From Phallusia mammillata (lineage: Eukaryota > Chordata > Ascidiacea > Phlebobranchia > Ascidiidae): a DNA stretch of 64,000 nucleotides. Both the position numbers and the translations under genes were made by a program. Shown one piece after another: positions 36,753-51,700 of this stretch. The stretch lies in NCBI GenBank assembly GCA_003260075.1, contig QLIY01000004.1, forward strand, positions 102,611 to 166,610, in the 5' to 3' direction. The first letter of the stretch is position 1. Each line of letters starts with the position of its first letter. A model generated the notes under the pieces. It saw only the letters and a program-made list of their open reading frames with translations, did no database searches and had not been told where the DNA came from.

Positions 36753-39720
36753 TTATGTTTTCAGGCGCTGCTGCGCGTCGGAGAGAAAACTTGTCTGCTC
36801 CATTGCGTCGGGATTCTCGTCACGATTCTCGTCACGTGATCGCTGCACAGCGGTGGTCACGTGAGCGTCCTTGGCACCCAGCCCAATACCCAGATTGCGC
36901 AATTCCTCTTCAATAAGAGGATCAACGTCATCGTCATAGTTCCTAACAAAGCAGGTAAAGTTAAAGTTTGCAAAACGTTATAGAATATACTGACATCGCC
37001 CGTTTCTTACATATCGAATGAGCCCTGCTCGTTGGCTTGTTCCTCCGCCACCAGGATTTCGTATTCATCCGCGGCAAACTTTTCCCAATCACTAGGCTCC
37101 GCTACAATTGAGTCTACGTCCTGCATTACAACCAAATCGTTAAAGTAACTCATCTTTCAGTTTGCAATCAATTCTTTGGTTTTCCTTTGACAACTCTTTT
37201 TAACACGTTATGTTCAGTTTGACATTTTACGAAAAAGTCCGAATACAATGTAATAAATGCAGTGATAGATTGACTTGTAATTGCTTAACGATCTGAAATG
37301 CCTAAATCGAAATTTTACCTTCTGTGGAGCAAACGGATCTTTTTGTTCATGATCAAGGTACTTTTCAACGTTAAAGAAAGTGTCAAAGAATACGTTCGCC
37401 ATTTTGCAATTCTTGAGGTCCTTCAACGTTATACGGTCGCGATGCAGGGGTTTTACCATGTCCAGCATCTGCAAAAGAAAGTTGTGTTGTTATATCCCTT
37501 GTACCATTTTGCAAGTTTTTCTTCAATGTAAACAAATCTTGGTAATTTTTTTATAAATTAACGGTAGGCACTACAGTATGAGATTGAACTTAGATCGTTA
37601 AGTTTTTCCCCTGGTGAACATGTGGCAAGTTACAACTTACATGGCCTTGCACTAAGTTTGTTCAGTTGCAGTTGGTGTACAGTTGAAGTTGACTTGGTGT
37701 TAACTTTGAATGTGTATTCAACATCAACTAGTATATATTTGTGTTTATTAATTATCAGTTTCTAATTCTATTTTTATTAGTTTATAGTAGCAATAAAACA
37801 TTTCGCGTTCGAAAATAAGGCAATTAAAAAGGGAATTCGCGCTACTTTTTCTGATCTTACCTGGCACACGCAATCTTCAAACGGTAGTGGTTCAATATCG
37901 AGCTGCTCAAGTTTTCTCATTTGCTCTTCGTAGAAAAATTCCATCTCGTACATAGAGATCACACCATCCCCGTCCAAATCCATGCATCGAAACCAGTACT
38001 CGAGGCTGTGAAAGCGAAAAAAATGTGAAAAACAAAACAAAATATATCAAGAGGCCACGAAAATGATAAAAATATAAGCAAAGTCTTGTCAATGCGCACA
38101 GGCAAAATTTAACCAAATTACCGAAACGTTAAATTAAAACAAATTATGTGACTCGAACTTGAACTTTGGTTAAGACATTACTGACAATCATTAGATTACG
38201 TCAAAATGCATCTCCGGTTAACCTAACATATTTCCATTTTTTTAACTTCATCAACAGGACATTGACAAAGATTAAATCAAAACCAACGAGTGTCATGTAC
38301 TTCACCCAGGAAGACCTTTAATCATAAAGGCACATGGGCTTATCGCTTCAGTTTAATGCTGCCTACTATCATCCAGGAATTTTTTTAAACGATGCTATCG
38401 CAGCGGTAAGTACCTCGTGCTGGATTTTTTGTCTTCTTCGGATATGAGGAACCACACAAAATCAACGTACGACATTTTTCCGTTGCGATGATCCGAACTA
38501 TCCCACCGCGTAACGGCGCCACAGAGCACTCGGTCGATGAGCCGACTGGAGAGAGCTGCAAAGTTTGTTGACAACAGCGTTACAGGAAGTGACTTTTTCG
38601 CAGCGCTCGGCTGCTCGCAAGCCAAAACAAAGGTGTGTGCCGTAAGGCCATGCGCCACACGAAATTAGAAAAAGATGCCAAAATACTTGTGGGTCATAGA
38701 AATGAACTTTAGTTGTGATTTTGCATTTTTGACCGGTGAGGTTTAATGTAACTTTTTTCTAATATACCACAATGGGTGTACGTGTTCATAGGTTGGATTA
38801 ACAAGATCTATGTGACCATTGCTTTTGCGTCAGCAGTACTTAAACTTAGCTAAAAATGTGTCAAACTGTGTCATGTATTAAAAGATTGGTAAACCAAATC
38901 ACCGTAACAAGCAGTTCCTTGCTTAGGTTGAGGACTTGAATAGCAATTTGATCAAATTTAATTTGACAGAGTTTGTATATAGTAATACTTTTGCACTGAT
39001 GCTGACAACAGATTGTTGAAACGATTGCATTCAAATGTATCCACTATATACAAACTCTTTGACAGTTTTCTCTTTGATCGGTTTCGGGTTTATTTATATT
39101 TATTATCTGATTTTGATAGACCTTAGTTTTTTATCAACCTGAAAATTGCGGCCAAATTTATCAATTTCGAAATGTTTTTGGTTTTAAACCGACTTTTCTT
39201 TGTGTAATTATTGCTTTCATACCAGAGAAATAATTAAAACGTCTCGAATTATGGTCTCTACTTAACGAGTCACGATGCTTAACGAAATATTTTGTTTTGT
39301 GTGGCAACATGTTTTTGAAAGGTGTATTGAAGAATGTCGAATATGAGATTACAAAATTTGTCTCAAAATATTTGTTCCTTTGATTCGGCCTGATCGTTTT
39401 AAAGCAGTTCCTTCATATCTGGTCACACATACGGTTTCCGCTCGAATTGTTTTAAAGCAGGTACGGTAGGTCACAAGTTTAAGTCATGATTCGTTACGCG
39501 GATATAATACGAAGAATTCGGCGGTCCGCGAACTGTTTTGCCAACTTTCTTGAAAGATACACTACTAAAATTATTTCAAAATATTTCAAAATATATTATT
39601 TCAAAACACTTAAATTCCACGAATCATTTTTGTATTACAAACACCGTTACATGCAACTGGTTCGTGCAGTCGGTTGCGATCCTACAGCAGAGTATACACA
39701 GAACACAGAACTCAATCATT

Positions 39721-39781
<61 letters not shown>

Positions 39782-42700
39782 ATTGACCCTAGAACCCACG
39801 TTTTACGGCGTCCTTGCTGTTTTAGGTTACTGTTCAATGACAATGTGTGTAATGATAATGAAAATAAAAATAAACTTGACTTGTTACAGGTGTAGTGAGC
39901 TGTCAACATAAACCCCTACCTCCGTTAGCGTGGCGTGTAAGGTCAAGTTTATCGATGACAAGGTCATGGTCGGTATCCAATTCCCAGAACTTGCAGTAAA
40001 CAACATAAAAATGTTCGTATGAAAAGTATTCGGTGACCGCATTGATGTCTTCCTCTTCCTCCAAAGAGCTAAGTACCTATTGAAGAAAGATAAAATATTA
40101 CAGTTCAATGATATGGTGTAGAGTTTTGTTCGGAAATCCAGGGCCTTGATCTTTTCGATGCCACCTATGTTAGAGTTGACTAAGTGTCTTGTGATAAACA
40201 ATCAAATCATATTTATAATCATTTTTTTACAAATAATACAAATATCATTTGTACAAATAATAATTTTTTTCCTTGTGACCATATTGGTCGAAACAGCGCA
40301 CTGTCTGCAGCTTACTTATGATTTATACATTGTTTTCTACTTTGCAACTTCGATTATTTTAAAAGCATTATTTGCATTCCTAACAGCAGTTGTGAATTCG
40401 TGTTTTGTTGTGACTAATTTAAATTAATTTTGTAAGGGGTATGTAGGAATGAAACTTACCGTTAGAAAGTTGCTTCGTCTAAGTTCAGACACAGTGATTT
40501 GACCCGACCAAGATCGGTTAACGACGTAAAAGATGCGCGCAATAACCTGAAAACATAACAATTGCGATTAACAAGGTTGATCAGCTAAGCCGAGTCAGTA
40601 CTCAATTAATTGTAGGTATACCGAGCATCATCATTTTCAATACTTTTACAGTAAAGCACTTTGACCAACGATCCTGACAACCTATGACGATCTACGTTTA
40701 TTTCCCTTTTGAAAGCAAGTTTTGTAGGTCACGAAGAGTAAAAGACGGAAACAGAAAAATTTTTGAGCAGAAAATATAGCAACAAAGCAATGTCTACTTT
40801 ACAAATTTGTGACGTCAAAAAGCAAAGTAGGCTCGGTTGAGCATCAAACGTTAACATGTGATGATGGGTGCTCAGCCAAAGTGAATACTTGCAGTTCTTA
40901 ACATTCCCAAAACAAAGCACAGTTCAGCTATTTCAAGATTACAATAAGTTGGCATTTCCGTAAGACACATACAGCACAAAACAAGTCCTGATTTTATTGA
41001 TTTTAAAATATCCATAAAACGCAGTGGCTTCCTTTTGGCACTTTAAATAGCCTAAACGCAGTGTCACTTAGTTTCAATGCACTCCAACTTACAGTGTTCA
41101 TGTAACGTGTGTGGAACTCTGGGGCTTCTCGAAGAAAGGTCAAGCCTGGATGGCATTCCACGATGTCCTGAAACACCAGTTACGTAACTATGATGTAAAT
41201 ATTTTTTATGTTTAGTTTGGAAGTTGGTACATATAAATACGCGTTACTTAAATATATTGGCGTGTATGTATAAATAAATTATTTCAAGTGCCGCAGAAAT
41301 ACACAACTATAGATTTTCAAGTGTGAAGCGAAATATTCGGTTTTGTTGAGTCATTTTGTGCTTTAGCTGTAATAATATACAAGATAATGTTAAATTGTTC
41401 CCCAAAACACATTTACCATCTAATCAAATTTGGTAATTCAGTTGAACAGATTCTTGTGTTAGTCTGTAAAGTGTGACGCAAAAAATACTTTGTGAGTTGC
41501 AACAGGTTTTAAAGTATAAGAACCACAGGCTTATAAGAGCTTTCAGACCCGTGAATCGTGTGTTTGAGCATCGAAAACTTCGACTGCAATAAACTCTTGC
41601 AACATTAAAGAGAATATTATGTTCTAATATCGTAATATGTCACCTGCATTAGACACAGGAAATCATCGAACTCAAGAAAGTTGTTTCCAGGCTTGGCAAG
41701 CATCTTCACAAAGCGAGAGGCGTCATCGTGGTTGGACTTGGCTAACCTAAATCCGGGTCGATAGAATTAATTTGTTTTTGCCAGCGAAACCCAAGTCAGC
41801 GTGTTAAACAAGTGCAAACGGATTGCATAAATCTCACAATTGATATTAAGGATAATAACCAATAGATTATGTATCAATAGGTTTAAATGCGTTGATACAA
41901 TACGAATGGGCGTCCATATGTAATTAGATTTAACGGGAATATATTAGTGTGGATTATTTCGGTTATGACGTCACACACGTACCTGCTCCACATAGCTATG
42001 ACGTCACTTTTGGACACGGTGTCCGCATCGCTTTTCGTGGCCGCTTTAAAGAACGCTGCTTTCCAGTATTCGCTGTATCCGCAGGACTAATACAAAAAAT
42101 ATGTATTAAACAAAGAAACACTTTATGTGGCCAAGACAAAACATGCTAAATTTTCGATGAACTGGACAGAACTGAATGGACTATCGAACTCAAAGCGGGC
42201 GGATTTCAGGTGGAAAATATGTTTAAGAAAACGTTTTTTGAATCCTGACGAGAAAAATTACATAGCACCGACAAACAATTGTTACCATTGCAGTTCGTAC
42301 GGAATTAGGTCCAAAACTTATATATCAATTTTGTGTTTTAAAAGTATAGTGTTTTCATGCGTACCAGTATTATTGAGCCGAGTTCACGCCTGGTCACACG
42401 ATCCTTTCCGATCTTTCCAAACGCCTCGGAGATTTTCGTTAAAGTAGATTTAATCTCGTCTGGAAGTAGACATAAGAAAACAAAGTCAGAAAAGGCACTG
42501 CTTCGGGCCTTGAAAAGTGTCACACCCTGGATTTATATCAACCTAACACCATCAAAGTTAAATGTCTGGTCTCTTTCGTAAAGTATAAGCCATTTACTAG
42601 TGTTGCAGAATTTTAAATAAAACTAAACGCAAACTTTTACCACCCAATAAGTTTTGCCTTACGGTGGAAATACTGAAGCTAAAGCGAAGTTGGAAATTAC

Positions 42701-45700
42701 TGGTCGATCCTCGTTCGAACTTTTTATTGATTTCAGGCTCTTGTTCAATTTTCCATAGGAAAATCTATCGAATTACCCTTGTCAACCAAGTATGGGACAA
42801 CTGACGTTCAAAACAGCAAAGAGGGCTGTCAATCCGTCCTTAATTTACCGATAAACAAGAGCATGTAGGAAACACCAAGTAAATTTACTGAACTAAGACA
42901 TTTTGTACATGTCCCGCTGTAATGTACGTGCCATAATCTATCCAACTGGCTTCTTAAACCACAAGGATAGAATGCAAATTCAGGGTGTGTCTGCAATCCG
43001 CATATGTGTCTGCAGCCTTACCTGTGGGACGCGGTTGACCACAAGGGAAATAGAAACGTGGTATTCTGGAACTAACATCGTTCTCGCGTTTTGCGGGTTT
43101 CTCGATCACGGGTGAGCCAGTGTTGGAACCAGGAATCTGAAAACAAAGCACATTGAATTCAGTAACACTTACATGATTTTCAGTTTAACGGTTTGACACG
43201 ATGGTTGAGACTGGATTGGTTAAAAGTTTTTAAGCGGAGTGGGCAAACAGAACTAATATTAGTTTAAAATCTGCTCAGGGATAAACAAAAACAATACTCC
43301 AGACCTATTGAAGTCGTTGTAATGAATCAAGCCGTGCACCAAGCGTTTTCATATAACAAGACATATGTTGGAAAATCTAGATTGTGGTAGGATTCGATCC
43401 CACGACTGAAGCTTATCCGGACAAAAAGTAAACAAGCAAAGAAGGTTGAAAAACACATGCTATCGAGATATTTTATCCCCAAAACTGCAAAAAGTGCTCA
43501 AACCGTGTTATGACTAGTTTCATTGGAATTTGTTTATTTGTTTACAACAACTTGAATTTAGTTTAAAGTGTTGCTGCTAAACTTTTAGTCTTAAGTCACT
43601 TTTTTCACACAAGCTAATTAATCACTTCAGACAATGCACCAAACCGCTTTCGCTGGCAAAGCGAAATTCTGCTGCCACATTGTTCTAAAAAATGACACAT
43701 CGCCTTCTTAACCCGGAAACAATCGGCAGCCAAGACGAGTATTGCGAAACTAACAACAAAACTTGGCCTGGTTGTCCAGGAAATGCTTATGCTACTTTGT
43801 AGGTATGTTTGCAGAATAAGAATGTTTGCAATTTGGTTTTGTACCTCAAAATATTAACAAAGGAAATTTGTTGGGGGTCCAAAAATCCTGCTTGCAACGG
43901 CCTACAACTCCCAATATGAATTCAACTAAGTCAAAACCATATGTGTAGCATATTATATAATCACGAGTTACCAGTGATTATATTTGAATAAAATACTTAA
44001 ATACCTATCACTTGGTGAAATATCTTAAATAAACGGTGGATGATTTCAAACTTTTTCAGTCTATAAGTCAAACTTTTGGCTAAATGATAGAATTATAAAT
44101 AAAACAAAGGGTATATTGGTACTTTAAACTGTTTAAAAAGTTTATTTAAATGAAATTTCTACATACATAACTTAACATTAGAACATGTGTACATACTAGA
44201 AAAATACATACTAGAAGTACAGAGTATTATCCACAATAGATTTCAATGACGCATTAGAGCATGAAAACAATCACAGACAGAAACCGTAATGCGATTTTGA
44301 TAATCTCTCATTGCTCGCTGATCTATAACGCGAAAGCACAATAACAATATTGTGGTAAATTACGTTAGATTGCCTTTTGGTTCACCCCACAGCCGTTGGC
44401 GTTGCGATGGTGTTTTGATAAACAATAACCTGCCGCTGCTGCTCTAATTAATTGAATATTTATGCAGCTGCGAATACCAGCCGTGCACTGCGGCGGGTGT
44501 TGTAGGTAAAATTAAAATCCAATTTGTTTATTGGCGTGTTATTGGAATTTGCGTTGGTTATGTTTAACGCACATAGAATGTGAAGCATTTATATTTGTTT
44601 CATATTGTTATTTCTTGTAAACTACAAGTACCCCTAACACAGATTTTTTATTTCTAACATAAAAAAGGTCCATTTCAACCGAGTGAAAACCATCAATCAA
44701 TACCTTAAAGAAAATACAATAGAATTTCATCATAAATATCAACCCACAAAAACTGCAGCAAAAATGTTTAGTCCACTTTCAGGAACATCCCACAATTTGT
44801 GGTCGTAATTAAATATGGTAGTATGTCTACGAATAACCAGACATTGGTTGTGTGCATCAATTTTAATTTTGCTAATCCAAGTTTTTGTCACAAACTTTGC
44901 AATCAAGTAATAGTGACATAAAGAGTCACAACTGTACTCAAAAGCATATCTGTCCTCCTATTGACGGAACTCACCTCAGGAAACCGGTAAGCAAAGTCTT
45001 CGATAAACTTCTTGTTATCAAGGCTTTCAAGAACTGAGAGTCTCATGTTGAACTATTCACAGACAAGCCACTATCATTTGAATAGTAAATACTAAAGTAT
45101 ACGCTGTATGTATAAGACAGATACAAAGTGAGCAACAAAACTCGGGATAGAGAAGTACAAGGTTAAACAAACCTACATCACCAGGGCTGAAAATTTTACC
45201 TGTTCAAAGCTAACATTGATAAAGATAACAACCACGTTTCAAGTGGGTTCATAAGCGCAGTGCTGTTAACTGAAAGTACTTGCAAGCGCTCGTAACAACA
45301 TATACCCGTTGAACATTGAGGGCTTGAAACACTTTGTCACAATTAACAACACACGGCGCATTTATAAGTAAAACATAGGCGTTCCAAACACATCAAAAAT
45401 ATAACTATTATACAGTTTATGTACATACAATTCAAAATCTCTAAAACTGACTGACACGGACATTCCACTCACTTGCCCTCGCAAATATGTTAACATTGAA
45501 AAGCATGCACTTGTTCACTTTAAACCGCGACTCAAACTAGTGTGTACAGTCTGGAAACACAGTGCTCAAATGAAATGGCAAGCGCGTGTGCCGACGATTA
45601 TCCACCGGGCCAACAGCTTGGCGGGATCACCGGCCTGTACTCCAAAAGAGAGTTACGACAACAGTGGGTTGGCAGATCCATTATCCAACGGCGGATTATC

Positions 45701-48700
45701 ATTACATGAACTCGTTCAACATCCTGAACTTTCTTTGTGAAACCAGGGTCAATTCATCTTTGGTCTGCTACTTAATCAGGCGCTTAAAAGGTAAAAAAAT
45801 CGTTCTACGGTGTTATTGAGGAAACATGGCACATCGCTGCTTAACGTCAGTTCTACTTAATTTTAACGCACAATTCGCCAGAAGATATAGACCGATAAGA
45901 AACGCGTAAGATAACAACAGCGTATTTGACCTTTGCATGTTCGCGACATTTAAATTGACTTCTATACGCCTCTAGAACGTCAATAAAAGACAAATGCTAA
46001 ATTTAAACATGACAAACTTCTCATTAGCAATAAAGTCGATCTTTCACATACGTAAAGGTTTCTGCTTCGCTTTAATCTAAGTATAGATTTAATGGCAGCA
46101 CGTTTATCTCATCATCTCGTTTGCAAGTAGTATAAGCTTAACCAATATCGCAGCGTTAACACTACCTCATCAGTTTAAAAATCCATACATTTGGTTCGTA
46201 AAATGGTAACTGGTTGATCTGAAGATCTAAACCTTACAGCAAATACTCATAGTAGGCGAAGTTCTAATCCCAATACCACTGCAACCCAGCAACGCATTCT
46301 GAATTGACAACCCAGTCAACTTGCTAGACTACCAACCCGGCTTGTGGGTCAATAACGGTCACTTAAGAAGCGGTAGAGTTTGAAGATAAATACATGCGAC
46401 GTATAGGAAACGACAGAATGTAAGTAAACGACGCAAGCGGTCTGTACGTTCGACCATTCATAAGCAGGTTGTTTCGTCTTAAAGTTTGGCGGTACGCGGA
46501 ATGCCAACTGCCGTGGGATGAATACAATTTGCTTTCGAAGTAATGACGCTTGTACCCATAGCCGCTGGGTTTTATGAATTGGCAATGGGTGTCTGAGCTG
46601 GCGGGACCCACATCTCGCAAATGTGAGTGGGAAGATAGTATTGCTACGTCATTAGTTTCAACCACGTGATTACGCGTTTCCGGTCCTGCGTGACGTCACC
46701 AACTGTAATGTATAGCAATCGATATGCTAGCGCAACACCTGTCCGAATGACAAGGCACCAGCGTATGTCGACGACATGCACGATGTGATGAATGTATTGC
46801 GCGCATTATGCAAAAAGGACAACAACACATGGTCGGGCTACGGACGTGGACATGACCACACTAAGTCAACGCATTAAGTTTCATACTATCACACTACAGT
46901 ACTTTTGATGTATAGTTAAGAACGTGATTTTGCACGTTGATTTACAGGCAAAACCGTGTAACCATCTCAATGTTTTTAATTGTGAATGAATGCCAAACCC
47001 GTTAAACTAAAACGTTGATCACACGCACGGTTTTGGCATTCATCGACACATAAAAACATTCGGATGCTTAACACGGCATTGCACTGTTTGTTTTTGGGCG
47101 CGAAAAGTCAAATGTCTGTGGTCGCATTTATTGTTAAATTCCGCGACAGTACTCCTTAAATATTTCCTAACACGGATTTCTGGAGAATACATTCACGGAA
47201 TTTTTAGATACGCTTATAAATATCTTCGAAGTAACAGGAATGAATCAGCCATTACCTTTCCTTATGAGACCTTCCGTGTATGAATTAACATTTAGCGCAA
47301 AGTTTATCATGGAGTGACCCCGCCCGGGCACTGACCTCAGACGTCACTGGATATTGGAATCAGCGCTGATTGGCTGATTCGTGACATGACGTACGAGTTC
47401 CTGGTCTCAAAGCTTTACAAATCGGAAAGGCTTCAATTTAAGAAAAACAGTTTAGATAAACCGCATGTGTATGAAATATAGCCAGCCATGGGCCTGTATA
47501 AGTCTTTGTTTAAGTTCAGGTGTCAATTATTGAACTGAAAACCAACGTTTTCGCTAAAAATGGTTCGCGCATTCCGCTTTCAAAATGTTTTTTTTAATCC
47601 ATCAGCAGGCAGTTAATTGCCCTGGGTACGTGTACGTTACATGATCAAAAATTGTCCTAATCATGCAGAAAACATTCGGGTTGACGATCAGTCGATAACA
47701 AAATGATATTTTCCTGTTTATCCCAATTTTTACGACTTTAAAAGAACGTCTGGCTATTCCCACACAAATGTTATGCTGTACACATAGTATATCGTACAAA
47801 CATTACGTGGTAATATCACAACATTCGGTTTCATCTCATGTGAAAACAGGAACAAAACACATGTTATTAGCCGGTTTTGCGTCATTTCAAACAACAGGAA
47901 TCGTCCGAAATACAATGCGTTGCGCAATTATAATTACATTAGACTCAAACTGAACCATGTTCCGGAAAAACTATGAATATGCTTCAGAATTCATTTGGTA
48001 AACACAAAGGAAGACCAAATTCCTTTATTAGACCAAATACCAATACGCGTTGATTAGGACGCAAAAATAGTGTGTACATCATAAGGTCCTAAATGCTGCT
48101 TGTTTTACCAATAAGCAGCAAATAAAACCACGTTATCAATCCACTACCGAATAGCCGTTAGTGGTATTGGTACTTCCACAAAAAAGTAACAAATCTACGT
48201 CAACATGGGACCCAGTAACGACCGCCGACCTTAAATTATTCATCAACTCAGCAAGGCTGGAAAATGTCACCAAATCGCTGCTACGATTTGGGATGAAACA
48301 AAAGGACTTGACTGATTGGCCCAGGGGAATTATGGATAAGTTTATGAAATTTAACAAATCGTATTGATTTGACAGTATGGGGCTTGTGTTTAGGAAAATG
48401 TGGGATTTTGGGGAAAGAGAAATCTATACACTTCAAATTGGCGGCTTTTTTCTGCACAAAGCGATGCAATTGAGACGAAGAAATACTAATGTCGTTAGGC
48501 ACAAATAGAATTGCAACATCTGTCAAGATTTAAGAACTCAGAAATGGGGCAAATTTTTGTACACACTGCCTCGTGATGATTACAAGACACGATAAAATAC
48601 AACATGATGATTATTGGTGTACTTTTCTGATTCGCATATCATTGCCAATCGAACAACTATTTGCATTACGGTAGGTCATGTATTAACTTTTTCACAAACA

Positions 48701-51700
48701 CTTCAGCCACTTTAGGTTGCAACTTCAATCTGTTTATTCGAGATATCTAAAATTTGGATTGAAAATCAATGTTTAAAGATACACATTACCTTTTGCCAAT
48801 AGTTATCAACAACGTAAAACCAACAAAATACGTTGTATTCATCAAACTATATTGAAATGCTTCCCTATAATTTTAGAATATGTGCACAAGCGCTTCAAAA
48901 TCGGGTGAAAATGAAAACACTTTTCAGACACACAAATTGCACTGCTGTCGCGAGCATTATGCGTTACTGGGCCGACATTTCGTCGCGGAGGGTATTCGTA
49001 ATTAGTGTAGTAAATAATGAGGCCATGCGCAAGAACTACGTTGTGGCTGCTGCAGATGATTGCGTTTTGAGTCAGAGTTTAAGCACGACGCTTTAGTGAC
49101 GGCAAAGTATTGTTTTGCGTATCTGCCAACGCACTGGCCAAAAATTATCATGCCAATGTTGCCATGCCGACCTTATTTCTAAGATTTGTCATTATTTTAA
49201 AGGGCAATGTTTTAGAAAAATATATAGTCCTTATTTCTAGGAAATGTCCTTGATTTTGACGCGAATGCTTATTTTGTCTTATTACAAGTCAAATCCCTGC
49301 TACAAGTAAAAGTAAACCTAGGCTTGGGCTGTCGTGAGATGCACAAAGTATTTTCAACGAACAAGAAGTTGGTGGAACAGATTGTTTCAGGCAAAAAATA
49401 CGACATGTGATAAAAATTTGTTAAAAAAAGTTTGTTTCGTTTCGTATGTAATGTTAATATTTCGGTTGTCCTTATTTTGGGCTCCATGTCGATGGCAACC
49501 CTGTATATACAATGTTTTTGATTAAATTACTTTTTAATTCCGTGTATAGTGTTCCAAAATGCATAAAAACCTAACGTTTGCCGATGGCGTTTGCTGTGGT
49601 GCAAACATCGTATTTCACTCAATCAAAAAAAACAAAAGATGCCACATGAACAATAGTTGTCGGAGGCCCCTTGTCTCATCACAATAAAACATATTTAAAA
49701 AAAACATCAAGTTATCAGCTGGTGTTTTTGTTTACTTCTTTAAACCTTCACTCAAATCAGATTTGTTACCTTAAACAAGCAACTTGCCAAAAATTAACAA
49801 TACAAACAACATCAAGGTACATATCGAACAATAATGCTATTTTCTTGTTTTATCACTCCAAGTTAGCATTCTGAAAAGAAGTATTACTGTGCTAGTGTAC
49901 AGCTGCAATCCTGTTGTAACCTACCTAAGAGACATAGTGTATTGCGACTGTGCAATCCTGTGACAAAACAAGTAGTTTGTTGATCATTGACAGTAACCTT
50001 TGGGACTTGAAATAGAAAACCAAACAGCTGCATCTACTACAAAACATCTACTCGGCTGCCAATGTACATTGCCCACTAACATTAACAGAAAAACGTTGCT
50101 CAAAGGTAAATAGTTACTACCTGTTCTGGTACTTCACAAAACAAAAAACAAGCGGCGCAAATTACTGGGTTTTGATTGCTCCTAACTGCCGGGGAGTTTA
50201 AACAATTGTGCAGGCTTTCTGAGATTTAACGACTTTGCAAATGTGTTTGCAGTGAAATGGTTTAAACCAACTAAGAAACGCACATATACTGAACTGAAGC
50301 TTTCAGTACACTTAAATCAGTATGTGTTATTCGTTATGCAATGTATGACATAAAAATCGATTTTGTCGATGGCGTCCTCCAAACCACAAATAAAAAATAA
50401 GTTCAGGCTATAAATGTGCAGTAAGCGCGCATTGGTTCAGGACGATTTCTGTATAAGCACAGTTTTTACAACTAAGAAACGTTTGTACTGATAATAAACT
50501 AAACTAATCCTTATCAGCAAAAAGGAGACAATAAAAAAATATTGACTGCCATATGAAAACGTTTTTTAAGTGTCTAAAAAGTTTAAAGGCATCAGACATG
50601 ATAATCTAGTTTCACACCACTTACAACAAGATCTTACAGGACAACAATTGTTTGGCAATAGTCTATTTTCAATTAGAATAAACGCGACCTTTTGAAATCA
50701 ATCTTGTATATGTATATGTTTATTATGTACCCGATAAACATCAAAAAGCGACCGCAATCGGTTTAACGCATACAACTTAAGACCCGTCAATCCAGTTTTG
50801 AAATATTACACCTGTAAAGTGCAACTTCACATGCCGGATGTTTTACAAAGCACAGGCAATTTGTCAAAAGGCCATCGAGAGTCACTCATTATTTATAGTT
50901 ATGGCATGGCGTTTTATAGATGACAATTTACGTTTACCGCTATTCGCGACCACCTGTACCTAAAGGCCAAAAGCTAAAAGGTGCTACACAGAAACAAGAC
51001 GGTTTAGAATTAATAGGAAGTCAAGCCACGAACACTGGGATCGTTGGAACTGAAATACACGTCGTTGCATTTCGTTTTAAAAGATGCAATTTGCTCTTAT
51101 CATCCCATGACGTGGCAAAACCAACATACAGTCGCGTTTGAGAGACTTGTAAGTGCGTCGTATGTATTGAGGCAATGAGTAGGGCTTGCTACGTGCACTT
51201 TGTGCTATTTAGACAAGGCACCAATCAACCCTTTCAGCAGCTAGCAATATTGAACAACTACGCTTAAAAAATCATTCATCATTAAATACTTGGATGTATA
51301 AAAATGATTGTTAAACTTCTCTTCCTTAATTTAAAATTTTTACAACAAAACCGTCACGCTTTAAACGACATATATAACTCCTATTCTATGGACCAATCTA
51401 CTGCCTTGTTATTTGTACACGATTTATATTATATACATGGATAAGCCATGTGTCAGTGCTAAGCAAGTTAGGACATTTAAAGTGCGTCACGTAGACCATG
51501 TGTACACAAGCTGTACAACATATCCTCTTGTTTTCGTTATCGTCCGCCGTGCTGCGAGAGGTACATGCAAAAGCATTTCCTTGGGTATAGCTCGTGCAAA
51601 CAAAGCTGTACAAATCAATGACTTGTGGTCCCAAAGGATTCTTGCAGTAGGGGCAAAATCAATTTTCTAGTGCAAAGACGCACACATAAACCGTGATGAC

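Noticed and set aside
36515-36916. Plus-strand open frame of 133 codons near the PPP2R3 3' end
   Set aside because: It overlaps the last PPP2R3 coding exon in antisense and has no recognisable content.
39486-39911. Open frames with long polyglycine or polyproline on both strands
   Set aside because: They are only translations of the 56-base G run and its flanks. The true PPP2R3 exon begins at 39920 on the minus strand.
43385-43425. B-box-like GATTCGATCCCAC, possible tRNA gene
   Set aside because: Only a T-arm-like stretch is present. I could not find a matching acceptor stem or anticodon arm, so it is at most a tRNA-derived remnant.
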